Source: Hylemonella gracilis str. Niagara R (GTDB lineage Bacteria > Pseudomonadota > Gammaproteobacteria > Burkholderiales > Burkholderiaceae_C). From it: DNA of 64,000 nucleotides. The first letter of the stretch is position 1, and each line of letters opens with the position of its first letter. The position numbers and the translations under genes are program-made. Location: assembly GCF_000600295.1 (NCBI RefSeq), contig NZ_JEMG01000001.1, forward strand, positions 1,493,165-1,557,164. The letters run 5' to 3'. This document shows positions 19,787 to 30,491 of this stretch, in pieces. Under the pieces are notes generated by a model, which saw only the letters and a list, made by a program, of their open reading frames with translations, had not been told where the DNA came from and did not search any database.

Positions 19787-20839
19787 TCAGGAGGTGGGCG
19801 AGAGATGGGAGGGGGGCGGCGTCGCGGGGAGCGTCGCGGCGGTGAAGACCTCGGCCGTGATCTGCTGGATCAGCTCGATCATGGCTTGCTGGGTCAGCGT
19901 GGTGGTGCGACCCGCCGCGGTGGCGATCACCAGGCGACTGAGCAGGGGCGTGGCGCGCGCGGCATGGTCTGGCCGGCCCAGGCTGATGGGGCGCGCCCGG
20001 TAGGCATCGGGGCGGGTGGCACTGATCAAGGCGTGGCGCGGCAGCACGGCGTAACCCAGGCCATCGGCCACCAGGTCGAGGATGGCGGCCACGCCGTCGA
20101 TCTCCAGCGCGATGGTCGGCTTGCAGCCGATGTTGCCCATCTCGGCTTCCACCAGCATGCGCAGCGCATTGGGGCGGCTCGGGATCACCAGGGGCAGGGC
20201 GCCGACTTCGTGCAGGCTGATGGTTTCGCCCAGAAGTTCAAGCGTGCCCGTTTGGGCAGATTTTTTCCCGGCACCAGCGGGGCCGGCACCGGGGAGGTCG
20301 GGTGCGTGGCTTGTGCGGCCGGCGTTGCTGGGTCCGATCAGCAGCATCATGTCGTCCATCAGCGGCAGCGACTCGAACTCCGTGCTCGGTGGCGGGTTGT
20401 AGAGCAGGGCCAGGTCCAAGCGCCCGGTCAGCAGGCCTTCCTGCATGGAGATGGTCAGTCCCTCGCTGATGGACAGCGCCGCGGCCGGCAGGCGCTTGCG
20501 GAAGGCGCGCGTCAGCGGCACGGTCAGCAACCGAGCGATCGAGGGCGGCAGGCCCAGGGCCACGCGCCCCGCCAGCGCGCCTTGCACACGGCCCAGGTCT
20601 TCGCGCGCGCGCTCCACCTGGTGCAGGATGCCGCGCCCGTGGTCGAGCAGCAGCTTGCCGGCGTCGGTCAGGGTGACGCCGCGCCCGTTGCGCAGCAGCA
20701 GGTTCTGGCGCAACTCCACTTCCAACTGGCGCACCTGGCGGCTCAGGGCAGGCTGGGCAATGCCGAGCACGCCTGACGCGCGCGTGAAGCTGCCGAGCTC
20801 GGCCACGCGCACGAAGTATTCAAGCTGCTTCAGATCCAT
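19787..20839 (-). CDS. LysR-family transcriptional regulator, probable regulator of the pmd operon
   Basis: 350 aa, slightly long for the family (about 300-330). The N-terminal winged HTH is MDLKQLEYFVRVAELGSFTR followed by AQPALSRQVRQLE; residues from about 90 form the effector-binding domain. An extra segment around residues 175-205 (GRTSHAPDLPGAGPAGAGKK) looks like an insertion. It is divergent from the pmd genes across 170 bp, the classic layout for a LysR activator (PmdR in Comamonas). The likely co-inducer is a pathway intermediate. Confidence 0.88.
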   Translation of the reverse strand: MDLKQLEYFVRVAELGSFTRASGVLGIAQPALSRQVRQLEVELRQNLLLRNGRGVTLTDAGKLLLDHGRGILHQVERAREDLGRVQGALAGRVALGLPPSIARLLTVPLTRAFRKRLPAAALSISEGLTISMQEGLLTGRLDLALLYNPPPSTEFESLPLMDDMMLLIGPSNAGRTSHAPDLPGAGPAGAGKKSAQTGTLELLGETISLHEVGALPLVIPSRPNALRMLVEAEMGNIGCKPTIALEIDGVAAILDLVADGLGYAVLPRHALISATRPDAYRARPISLGRPDHAARATPLLSRLVIATAAGRTTTLTQQAMIELIQQITAEVFTAATLPATPPPSHLSPTS

Positions 20840-21009
20840 GTTGGATTGATTTTTCGGATATCGGGCGGGTGATTATGCCGAACTGCGATACCTGCTAGTA
20901 GGTGCCTTGCCTAGCCCCCGGCAAAGCGCAAGGCGACAATCCGCGAAGTTCATTTTCTGCACACTGATTCACTCCTCGCCTGCGGGCACCATCGCGGTGC
21001 CTTGAGACC
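20840..21009. promoter_or_regulatory. Divergent LysR/pmd intergenic promoter region
   Basis: The 170 bp between the divergent LysR and pmd-operon starts must hold both promoters and the LysR site. A small inverted repeat GGCACC-ATCGC-GGTGCC lies just upstream of the first pmd gene. I could not single out one convincing T-N11-A operator. Confidence 0.5.
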
Positions 21010-21699
21010 ATGACAACAGAGATCCTGGGCATTTCCTCGATGGCGACGCGCCTGCTGCTGGCCGAGCTGGCGGGGGCCTACGAGCGCGTGGTGGACGCGC
21101 GCGTGCGCATCGAATCCGTCGGTGGTGTGGACGCCGCCAAGCGCGTGGCCGCGGGCGAGGCCTTTGATGTGGTCTTCCTGGCCTCCGACGCCATCGACAA
21201 ACTCGTCGCCGCCGGCCATGCCCTCGCGGGCAGCCGCGTGGACCTGGTGCATTCGGGCGTGGCCGTGGCCGTGCGCGACGGTGCGGCCGCCGTGAACATC
21301 GCGGACGAGGCGGCTGTGCGTGCCGCCGTGCTGGCAGCGAAGAGCTTGAGCTATTCCACCGGTCCCAGCGGTGTCGCGCTGGCCAAATTGTTCGAGCGCT
21401 GGGGCATCGCTCAAGAGATCCAGAGCCGCATCGTGACTCCGCCGCCCGGCATTCCCGTGGGCAGCCTGGTCGCGAAGGGCGAGGTGGAACTGGGCTTCCA
21501 GCAACTGAGTGAATTGATCCACGTCCAGGGCATCCGCATCCTCGGCCCCTTGCCCGCCGAGATCCAGATCACCACCACCTTCAGCGGCGCGGTCTGCGCA
21601 ACCAGCCGACAACCCGAAGCCGTGCGCGCCCTGCTGCGCTACATGGCCGCGCCCGAGGCGGCCGAGGCCAAGCGCAGGCAGGGCATGAATCCGGTCTGA
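21010..21699 (+). CDS. ModA-like substrate-binding-fold protein without a signal peptide, first gene of the pmd operon
   Basis: A 229-aa type II periplasmic-binding-protein-fold polypeptide resembling molybdate-binding ModA (FDVVFLASDAIDKLVAAGHA, SLSYSTGPSGVALAKLFERWG, and VAKGEVELGFQQLSELI). The start MTTEILGISSMATRLLLAEL has no positively charged n-region or cleavable signal, so it should stay in the cytosol. No molybdate permease or ATPase is nearby. It is 55 bp ahead of the oxalomesaconate hydratase gene and begins the operon. The function is unknown: an isomerase, a regulator-like sensor or an intracellular carrier are possible. Confidence 0.8.
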   Translation: MTTEILGISSMATRLLLAELAGAYERVVDARVRIESVGGVDAAKRVAAGEAFDVVFLASDAIDKLVAAGHALAGSRVDLVHSGVAVAVRDGAAAVNIADEAAVRAAVLAAKSLSYSTGPSGVALAKLFERWGIAQEIQSRIVTPPPGIPVGSLVAKGEVELGFQQLSELIHVQGIRILGPLPAEIQITTTFSGAVCATSRQPEAVRALLRYMAAPEAAEAKRRQGMNPV

Positions 21700-21754
21700 A
21701 CTGGCCGCGACGGTACGCGTTGCGGATGACACGAACAAGCACAACGGAGAACCT

Positions 21755-22795
21755 ATGAAGCAACCCCTCATCATCGACTGCCACGGCCACTTCACCACCG
21801 CGCCCAAGGCGCTGGAGAACTGGCGCAACCAGCAGATCGCCAGCATCAAGGACCCGGCCCTGGCGCCGAAGGTCGCGGACCTGAAGATCAGCGACGACGA
21901 GTTGCGCGAGGCCATCGAGACCAACCAGTTGAAGTTGATGAAGGAGCGCGGTAGCGACCTGACCATCTTCAGCCCGCGTGCGAGCTTCATGGCCCACCAC
22001 ATTGGCGATTTCCAGGTCAGCAGCACCTGGGCGGCCATCTGCAACGAGTTGGTCTACCGCGTGACGCAGCTGTTCCCGCAGAACTTCATCGGCGCGGCCA
22101 TGCTGCCGCAGTCGCCGGGCGTCGATCCCAAGACCTGCATCCCTGAGCTGGAAAAATGCGTGAAGGAATACGGTCAGGTCGGCATCAACCTCAACCCCGA
22201 CCCCTCGGGCGGCCACTGGAACAGCCCGCCGCTGACCGACCGCCACTGGTACCCCATCTACGAGAAGATGGTGGAGTACGACATCCCGGCCATGATCCAC
22301 GTCAGCACCAGCTGCAACGCCTGCTTCCACACCACGGGCGCGCACTACATCAACGCCGACACCACGGCCATCATGCAGCTGATCCAGGGCGACCTGTTCA
22401 AGGACTTCCCCACGCTGCGCTTCGTCATTCCGCATGGCGGCGGCGCCGCGCCCTACCATTGGGGCCGTTACCGCGGTCTGGCGCAAGAGATGAAGAAGCC
22501 CTTGCTGCAAGAGCATCTGCTGAAGAACATCTTCTTCGACACCTGCGTCTACCACCAGCCTGGTATTGATCTCTTGACCCGCGTGATCCCCGTGGACAAC
22601 ATCCTGTTCGCCAGCGAGATGATCGGCGCGGTGCGCGGCATCGACCCTGAGACCGGTCACTACTACGACGACACCAAGCGTTATGTGCAGGCCACGCCCA
22701 ACCTGAGCGAGGAACAACGCTTCAAGGTCTACGAAGGCAACGCGCGCCGTGTCTTCCCGCGGCTGGACACGGCGCTGAAGAAGCAGGGCCGTTGA
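21755..22795 (+). CDS. pmdE: 4-oxalomesaconate hydratase (LigJ/PmdE)
   Basis: A 346-aa amidohydrolase-superfamily enzyme, full length for LigJ (about 340 aa). The N-terminal metal motif is IIDCHGHFTT, with PAMIHVSTSCNACFH in mid-barrel and HGGGAAPYHWGRYRGL and ILFASEMIGAVRG near the C-terminus. It hydrates 4-oxalomesaconate to 4-carboxy-4-hydroxy-2-oxoadipate in the protocatechuate 4,5-cleavage pathway. Its position next to the aldolase gene supports the call. Confidence 0.92.
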   Translation: MKQPLIIDCHGHFTTAPKALENWRNQQIASIKDPALAPKVADLKISDDELREAIETNQLKLMKERGSDLTIFSPRASFMAHHIGDFQVSSTWAAICNELVYRVTQLFPQNFIGAAMLPQSPGVDPKTCIPELEKCVKEYGQVGINLNPDPSGGHWNSPPLTDRHWYPIYEKMVEYDIPAMIHVSTSCNACFHTTGAHYINADTTAIMQLIQGDLFKDFPTLRFVIPHGGGAAPYHWGRYRGLAQEMKKPLLQEHLLKNIFFDTCVYHQPGIDLLTRVIPVDNILFASEMIGAVRGIDPETGHYYDDTKRYVQATPNLSEEQRFKVYEGNARRVFPRLDTALKKQGR

Positions 22796-22837
22796 TCAGA
22801 GCAGAACAACGAATTCAAGACATACCAGGAGCACACC

Positions 22838-23530
22838 ATGAGCGTCAACGCACCGCTGGGCATCGTCAAGCGCAACATCACGCGCGCCGATGCCGCCGCC
22901 ACCGATAAACTGGCCCAGTTCGGCGTGGCCACCGTCCACGAAGCCCAAGGCCGCATCGGCCTGATGCAGACTTACATGCGCCCCATCTATCCGGGCGCCA
23001 AGATCTCGGGCACCGCCGTCACCGTGCTGCTGCACCCGGGCGACAACTGGATGCTGCACGTCGTGGCCGAGCAGATCAAGCCCGGCGACATCGTGGTCGC
23101 GGCCCTGTCCGCGCCCAACACCGACGGTTTCTTCGGTGACCTGCTGGCCACCAGCTTCAAGGCGCGTGGCGCGCGCGGCCTGATCATCGACGGCGGCTGC
23201 CGCGACATCGTTGAACTCAAGGCCATGGACTTTCCGGTCTGGAGCCGCGCCATCAGCGCCAAGGGCACCATCAAGGCCACGCTGGGCTCGGTGAACATTC
23301 CGGTCGTCTGCGCCGGCATGATCGTCAACCCAGGCGACGCCATCGTGGCCGATGACGACGGCGTGGTCGTCGTCAACGCGGCTGATGTGCCCAAGGTGGC
23401 TGAGGCCGCCGCCGCGCGCGAGTCCTTCGAGGGCGAAAAGCGCGCCAAGCTGGCCTCTGGCGTGCTGGGCCTGGACATGTACAAGTTCCGCGAGCCGCTT
23501 GAAAAGCTGGGCCTGAAGTACATCGACTGA
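22838..23530 (+). CDS. pmdF: 4-carboxy-4-hydroxy-2-oxoadipate aldolase/oxaloacetate decarboxylase (LigK/PmdF)
   Basis: A 230-aa RraA-fold class II aldolase. The N-terminus [40 protein letters not shown] (Asp/Arg metal and substrate residues) and [16 protein letters not shown] are family hallmarks. It cleaves 4-carboxy-4-hydroxy-2-oxoadipate into pyruvate and oxaloacetate, the last step of the pathway, and can decarboxylate oxaloacetate. The ATG has AGGAG upstream. Confidence 0.93.
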   Translation: MSVNAPLGIVKRNITRADAAATDKLAQFGVATVHEAQGRIGLMQTYMRPIYPGAKISGTAVTVLLHPGDNWMLHVVAEQIKPGDIVVAALSAPNTDGFFGDLLATSFKARGARGLIIDGGCRDIVELKAMDFPVWSRAISAKGTIKATLGSVNIPVVCAGMIVNPGDAIVADDDGVVVVNAADVPKVAEAAAARESFEGEKRAKLASGVLGLDMYKFREPLEKLGLKYID

Positions 23531-23571
23531 GGCCGCAAGCGCCGCCCCGCAACTACCGTCGCCCGCACCGC

Positions 23572-24516
23572 ATGTCCGATCGCCGCACCCTGTCCCTCGC
23601 CTCGTGCTCAAGCGCGCCCCGGCCCGCCGCGTTCGCGTCGCCGCGGGTGGAGGCTGTGCGGCGTGTCAGCCGGTGGGCGTGGCTGGCGACCGCGCTGGGT
23701 GCTTTGCTGCTGACGGCATGCGCCTTGCCGCCGGCACTCGCGCCAGCACCATCCCCGATCGAACCAGCCCCAGCCACCGCCGCGGTGCGCACCTTACTCG
23801 CGCCCACCGGCGTGCTGCGGGTGGGCGTGTATGCCGGTAGCCCCTTGTCTCTGCTGGAGCGAGAGGATCCGACCCGCCATGCCGGTCTGAGCCATGACCT
23901 GGGCCAGGAAATGGCGCGCTGGCTGGACGTGCCCTTCGAGCTGGCGCGTTTCGAACGCCTGGCCGACCTGATGGTCGCCATGGGCCAGGGCGAAGTGGAC
24001 TTCACCGTCACCTGGAAAAGCGATATCTACGGCAACGACGTCAATTACAGCCTGCCCCTGCTGGACCTGGAACAGGGCTATCTGGCCCGACCGGGCACCC
24101 GTCTGCGCGAGGCGGCGGACCTCAACACCCTGGCCGCGCGCCAGGGCGGTGTCAAGCTGGGGGTGCTGCGTGGCGCGGGCGCGCAGGCGCCGCTGGCACG
24201 CCGCCATCCGCAGATTGAGATTGTTTTGCTGGGCAGCTATACCGAGGCCACGGACCGGCTCGCGGCGGGGCAGATCGAAGCCTTCGCCGCCAGCAAGAGT
24301 GTGCTCTTTCCCATGGCCGATCGCCTGGGCGGTGGCGCCCGGGTGCTCGACGGCCGCTGGGGCCTGGAGACGGTGGTCATCGCCATTCCCAAGGGACGGC
24401 AGTCGGCCATGTCCTACCTGAGCCGCTTCGTGCTCAGCGTGCGGCGCGAAGGCTATTTGCAAGCGGCGGTGCGCCGCGCCGATTTGCGCGGCGCCGTCGA
24501 GCCCGACATTCGCTGA
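23572..24516 (+). CDS. SBP_bac_3-like solute-binding lipoprotein inside the pmd operon
   Basis: 314 aa. A hydrophobic helix near residues 38-50 ends in the lipobox LLTAC, so the mature protein should be lipid-anchored and face the periplasm. The remainder is the amino-acid-type binding fold (LLAPTGVLRVGVYAGSPLSL, MAMGQGEVDFTVTWK-like core, KLGVLRGAGAQAPLARRH). No ABC permease is present. It sits between aldolase and lactonase genes, where related operons have no such gene that I know of. It may capture protocatechuate or a related acid, or act as a sensor; this is inference. Confidence 0.8.
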   Translation: MSDRRTLSLASCSSAPRPAAFASPRVEAVRRVSRWAWLATALGALLLTACALPPALAPAPSPIEPAPATAAVRTLLAPTGVLRVGVYAGSPLSLLEREDPTRHAGLSHDLGQEMARWLDVPFELARFERLADLMVAMGQGEVDFTVTWKSDIYGNDVNYSLPLLDLEQGYLARPGTRLREAADLNTLAARQGGVKLGVLRGAGAQAPLARRHPQIEIVLLGSYTEATDRLAAGQIEAFAASKSVLFPMADRLGGGARVLDGRWGLETVVIAIPKGRQSAMSYLSRFVLSVRREGYLQAAVRRADLRGAVEPDIR

Positions 24517-24571
24517 GCCAGGCTGCCGGCGGCACCCAACCATCACACACACGACAAGGAAGAACAAGACC

Positions 24572-25513
24572 ATGAGTGGAACACCGACAACAGGACCTTT
24601 CGAGAAAACCAAGGGTTGGCTAGATTGGCACTGTGGCCCGAGCAAGCCGCGTTTTCAGGTGCCGCCCGGCGCGGTGGACGCGCATTGCCATGTCTTCGGC
24701 CCTGGCGCGCAGTTTCCCTACGCGCCAGAGCGCAAGTACACACCCTGCGACGCGAGCAAGGATCAGCTCTTCGCCCTGCGTGACCACCTGGGCTTCGCGC
24801 GCAATGTGATCGTGCAGGCCACCTGCCATGGCGCCGACAACAGCGCCCTGGTGGACGCCTGCCTGGCTTCCAACGGCAAGGCACGCGGCGTGGCCACCGT
24901 GCGACGCAGCGTGAGTGACGAGGAACTGCAGCGCCTGCATGCCGCTGGCGTGCGCGGCGTGCGCTTCAACTTCGTCAAGCGCCTGGTGGACTTCACGCCC
25001 AAGGACGAGCTGATGGAAATCGCCAGCCGCATCGCCAAGCTGGGCTGGCACGTAGTAATCTACTTTGAGGCCGTGGACCTGCCCGAACTCTGGGATTTCT
25101 TCACCGCCCTGCCGACCACGGTGGTGGTGGACCACATGGGCCGCCCCGACGTGAGCAAGCCCGTGGACGGCCCTGAGTTCGCGCTCTTCCTCAAGTTCAT
25201 GCGCGAACACAAGAACGTCTGGAGCAAGGTGAGTTGCCCCGAGCGCCTCAGCGTCACCGGCCCCAGGGCGCTCCAGGGTGAACAGGGTCTGGAGAGTGGC
25301 GCATACAAAGACGTGGTTCCCTTCGCCCGCCGCATCGTCGAGGAATTCCCCGACCGCGTGCTTTGGGGCACCGACTGGCCGCACCCGAACCTGAAGGATC
25401 ACATGCCCGACGATGGCCTGCTGGTGGATTTCATACCCCAGATCGCGCGCACCGCGGAGCTGCAGCGCAAGCTGCTGGTGGACAACCCCATGCGCCTGTA
25501 CTGGGCGGATTGA
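24572..25513 (+). CDS. pmdD: 2-pyrone-4,6-dicarboxylate lactonase (LigI/PmdD)
   Basis: A 313-aa amidohydrolase-superfamily enzyme of LigI length. The HxH motif is in VDAHCHVFGPGAQFPY near residue 34, with GVRGVRFNFVKRLVDF, TTVVVDHMGRPDVSKP and the base-carrying LWGTDWPHPNLKDHMPDD. It hydrolyses 2-pyrone-4,6-dicarboxylate to 4-oxalomesaconate. It is followed 60 bp later by the dioxygenase genes. Confidence 0.94.
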   Translation: MSGTPTTGPFEKTKGWLDWHCGPSKPRFQVPPGAVDAHCHVFGPGAQFPYAPERKYTPCDASKDQLFALRDHLGFARNVIVQATCHGADNSALVDACLASNGKARGVATVRRSVSDEELQRLHAAGVRGVRFNFVKRLVDFTPKDELMEIASRIAKLGWHVVIYFEAVDLPELWDFFTALPTTVVVDHMGRPDVSKPVDGPEFALFLKFMREHKNVWSKVSCPERLSVTGPRALQGEQGLESGAYKDVVPFARRIVEEFPDRVLWGTDWPHPNLKDHMPDDGLLVDFIPQIARTAELQRKLLVDNPMRLYWAD

Positions 25514-25573
25514 GGCACATCAATACATCAGCCCGAGCGCGGACCTATGCTCGGGCCACACAGGAGAAGCACC

Positions 25574-26906
<1,333 letters not shown>

Positions 26907-26917
26907 AGGACCCACTC

Positions 26918-27868
26918 ATGACCATCAAAGTTGCTTTGGCCGGTGCCGGCGCTTTCGGCATCAAGCACCTGGACGGCATCAAGAACATCAAGGATGTCGA
27001 AGTCGTTTCCCTGATCAGCCGTGACCTGGAAAAAACCAAGGAAGTGGCTGACAAGTACGGCATCCAGCATGTCACCACCGATCTGGCCGACAGCCTGAAG
27101 CTCAAGGAAGTCGACGCCGTCATCCTGTGCACGCCCACGCAGATGCACGCCGCCCAGACCAAGGCGTGCCTCGAGGCTGGTAAGCACGTGCAGGTGGAAA
27201 TCCCGCTGTGCGACGTGCTCAAGGAAGGCGAGGAGGTCGTCGCCCTGCAAAAGAAAAAAGGCCTGGTGGCCATGTGCGGTCACACGCGCCGCTTCAATCC
27301 CAGCCACCAGTACGTGCACAAGAAGATCAAGGCGGGTGAATTCAACATCCAGCAGATGGATGTGCAGACCTATTTCTTCCGCCGCACCAACATGAACGCG
27401 CTGGGCCAGCCGCGCAGCTGGACCGACCACCTGCTGTGGCACCACGCCGCGCACACGGTCGATCTGTTCGCCTACCAGGCCGGTAGCCCCATCGTGAAGG
27501 CCAACGCCATCCAGGGCCCCATCCACCCGACGCTGGGCATCGCCATGGACATGAGCATCCAGCTCAAGGCCGCCAACGGCGCGATCTGCACGCTGAGCCT
27601 CTCGTTCAACAACGATGGCCCCCTGGGCACCTTCTTCCGCTACATCGGCGACACTGCGACCTACATCGCGCGCTATGACGATCTTTTCAACGGCAAGGAC
27701 GAGAAGATCGACGTGAGCAAGGTGGACGTGTCCATGAACGGCATTGAGCTGCAGGACCGCGAGTTCTTCGCCGCCATCCGCGAAGGCCGCGAGCCCAACG
27801 GCAGCGTGGCCCAGGTGCTGCCCTGCTACCAGGTGCTGCACCAGCTGGAGCAGCAGCTCCAGGCATAA
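26918..27868 (+). CDS. pmdC: 4-carboxy-2-hydroxymuconate-6-semialdehyde dehydrogenase (LigC/PmdC)
   Basis: A 316-aa Gfo/Idh/MocA-type oxidoreductase. The NADP-binding motif AGAGAFGIKHLDG is at the N-terminus, with VILCTPTQMHAAQTKACLEA and the catalytic-domain block RSWTDHLLWHHAAHTVDLFA. It oxidises the ring-cleavage product (hemiacetal form) to 2-pyrone-4,6-dicarboxylate, the substrate of the lactonase. It is the last gene of the pmd operon. Confidence 0.95.
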   Translation: MTIKVALAGAGAFGIKHLDGIKNIKDVEVVSLISRDLEKTKEVADKYGIQHVTTDLADSLKLKEVDAVILCTPTQMHAAQTKACLEAGKHVQVEIPLCDVLKEGEEVVALQKKKGLVAMCGHTRRFNPSHQYVHKKIKAGEFNIQQMDVQTYFFRRTNMNALGQPRSWTDHLLWHHAAHTVDLFAYQAGSPIVKANAIQGPIHPTLGIAMDMSIQLKAANGAICTLSLSFNNDGPLGTFFRYIGDTATYIARYDDLFNGKDEKIDVSKVDVSMNGIELQDREFFAAIREGREPNGSVAQVLPCYQVLHQLEQQLQA

Positions 27869-27869
27869 G

Positions 27870-27900
27870 ACTGAGCCGGCGGTTCGCGCCGCCGCTCAGT
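27870..27900. terminator. Hairpin between convergent pmdC and alkene reductase genes
   Basis: ACTGAGCCGGCGG and CCGCCGCTCAGT form a stem with one bulged base and a 6-nt loop. It lies between the ends of two converging genes, so it could serve both strands, although no strong T-run follows. Two near-identical copies of GATCGGTCCGC follow at about 27907-27930. Confidence 0.6.
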
Positions 27901-27934
27901 TCGCGTGATCGGTCCGCAGGATCGGTCCGCGAGG

Positions 27935-29008
27935 TCAGGCCAGCGTCGGATAGTCCGTGTAGCCCTTTGCGCCCGGTGTGTAGAAGGTGCTTGCGTCCGG
28001 CGCGTTGAGCGCCGCGCCACGCTGGTAGCGTGCCACCAGATCCGGGTTGGAGATGAAGGGGCGGCCATAACCGATCAGGTCGCCCACGCCGTCCTTGAGC
28101 GCCTGTTCGCCGCTGGCCGCATCAAAACCCCCGGCGATGATGAAGGTGCCGTCGAAGGCGGCCCGCAGCTTGGCCTTCAGGTCCGCGGGCACGGGGGGCG
28201 TGCCCATGGCCGAGTGGTCCAGCACATGCAGGTAGGCGAGCTTGAGCGCCGAGATTTCACGCACCAGCGCGAGGTATTGCGCATCCTGTTCCGGATAGTG
28301 GCCGGTGCCATTGAACACGCCGTGGGGTGAGAGGCGGATGCCAACCTTGTCCGCGCCGATGGCGGCCACGCAGCCGCGGGCGATGTCCAGCGCGAAGCGG
28401 TTGCGCTTCTCGGCGCTGCCGCCGTAGGCGTCGTTGCGCTGGTTGACGTTGGCGTTGAGGAACTGCTCGATCAGGTAACCGTTGGCGCCATGCAGTTCGA
28501 TGCCATCAAAACCCGCCTCCACCGCGAGCTTGGCGGCGTTGACGTATTCGGCGATGGCATGGTCGATGTCAGCTTGCGTCATGGCGCGCGGCTGGGTGTG
28601 GGGCTGCATGCCCTTGGCGTCGGTGTAGATCTCGCCCGGCAGCAGCGCGTCGGTCGGGCCGAGCACTTCGGCGCCCGCCGGCAGGTTGGCCGCGGCGCCG
28701 ACGCGGCCGGTGTGCATGAGCTGCACGAAGATCTTGCCGCCCTTGGCATGCACCGCATCGGTGACCTGTTTCCAACCCGCCACCTGCGCGGCGTTGTAGA
28801 GACCGGGAATGCGTGTGTAGCCCAGGCCATTGGGCGAGGGCGAGGTGCCCTCGGTGATGATCAGCCCCGCGCTGGCGCGTTGACCGTAGTACTCCGCCAT
28901 CAGCGCGTTGGGCGTGTTGCCCTCGCTGGCGCGGCTGCGCGTCATGGGCGACATGACCAGGCGGTTCTTGAGCTGGAGGGAACGGCTGGAATAGGCATCA
29001 AACAGCAT
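27935..29008 (-). CDS. Alkene reductase (old yellow enzyme family, NemA-like)
   Basis: A 357-aa FMN-dependent (beta/alpha)8 enzyme. Landmarks are LVMSPMTRSRASEGNTPNAL, IFVQLMHTGRVG, the substrate-binding HGANGYLIEQFLN (His/Asn pair) and GYGRPFISNPDLV. Such enzymes reduce activated C=C bonds of enones, maleimides or nitro compounds with NADPH. It converges with pmdC and is followed upstream by an HxlR regulator gene on the same strand. A link to electrophile stress is plausible. Confidence 0.93.
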   Translation of the reverse strand: MLFDAYSSRSLQLKNRLVMSPMTRSRASEGNTPNALMAEYYGQRASAGLIITEGTSPSPNGLGYTRIPGLYNAAQVAGWKQVTDAVHAKGGKIFVQLMHTGRVGAAANLPAGAEVLGPTDALLPGEIYTDAKGMQPHTQPRAMTQADIDHAIAEYVNAAKLAVEAGFDGIELHGANGYLIEQFLNANVNQRNDAYGGSAEKRNRFALDIARGCVAAIGADKVGIRLSPHGVFNGTGHYPEQDAQYLALVREISALKLAYLHVLDHSAMGTPPVPADLKAKLRAAFDGTFIIAGGFDAASGEQALKDGVGDLIGYGRPFISNPDLVARYQRGAALNAPDASTFYTPGAKGYTDYPTLA

Positions 29009-29119
29009 GGTGGTCTTTCTTGAACTTCTCGGTGGGTTGATGGATTGGATCGGGCCGGCTGCCCGGCCGGCAATCGGGTGCAGCTGAGGGCAGGTTCGGG
29101 GATTTCAAGCAGCGGCCTC

Positions 29120-29491
29120 TCAGGCCGCCGCCCGATGGCGCTGGATGCGCGGCAGGTTGCCTTCCACCCAGTCGGCCAGCTCGCGCACGTGCAGGCCAAT
29201 TTCGTAGCCCATGGGCGTAAGGCTGTAGTCCACGCGGGGTGGCATCACCGGGTGGGCATGGCGGCTGACGAAACCGTCCGATTCGAGGTCCTGCAGGGCC
29301 TGGGCCAGCATGCGCTCGCTCACGCCGTCGATGCGCCGGCGCAGCTCGCTGAAGCGCTGCGTGCCATCCAACAGGGCCACCAGCACCAGGCTGCCCCAGC
29401 GGCCCGTGACGTGATTGAGGATCTGGCGCGAGGGACAGGCGGCGGCGAAGAGGTCGCCGCGCCGGGTCTTGGGGGAGGTGCCGGTTTTCAT
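29120..29491 (-). CDS. HxlR-family winged-helix regulator (YtfH-like)
   Basis: A 123-aa MarR/HxlR-type repressor. The family core is PSRQILNHVTGRWGSLVLVALL, then RFSELRRRIDGVSERMLAQALQDLE and the wing VDYSLTPMGYEIGLHV; a Cys (CPSRQ) near the N-terminus could sense electrophiles or quinones. It is divergent from a QorB-like gene across 84 bp, the same arrangement as ytfH/qorB in E. coli. It probably represses qorB and itself. Confidence 0.9.
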   Translation of the reverse strand: MKTGTSPKTRRGDLFAAACPSRQILNHVTGRWGSLVLVALLDGTQRFSELRRRIDGVSERMLAQALQDLESDGFVSRHAHPVMPPRVDYSLTPMGYEIGLHVRELADWVEGNLPRIQRHRAAA

Positions 29492-29521
29492 ACTTACCTT
29501 TTTGTGCGTACTTACTAAAAG
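29491..29521. promoter_or_regulatory. Candidate HxlR operator in the divergent ytfH/qorB-like promoter
   Basis: TACTTAC occurs twice, at 29491-29497 and 29509-29515, 18 bp apart, in an AT-rich stretch. The second copy continues into ACTT-ACTAA-AAGT, a short dyad. The spacing of nearly two helical turns fits two dimer sites. The first copy touches the HxlR start codon. Confidence 0.45.
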
Positions 29522-29575
29522 TTCGCTTGGTGCCTATTATCCAGGCCTTCCATCACTCGCACAAGGAGCTTGAAC

Positions 29576-30430
<855 letters not shown>

Positions 30431-30491
30431 GGGGCAGGGCGGGCCGCTTCCCCAGGAAGGGGCCGCCATCTATGGCCTAATCGCGGGCCAG

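Noticed and set aside
21010-21699. Genuine molybdate transporter binding protein ModA
   Set aside because: No signal peptide and no modB/modC nearby; the gene is embedded in an aromatic degradation operon.
27907-27930. Two copies of GATCGGTCCGC as a CRISPR-like repeat
   Set aside because: Only two short adjacent copies without spacers of regular size.
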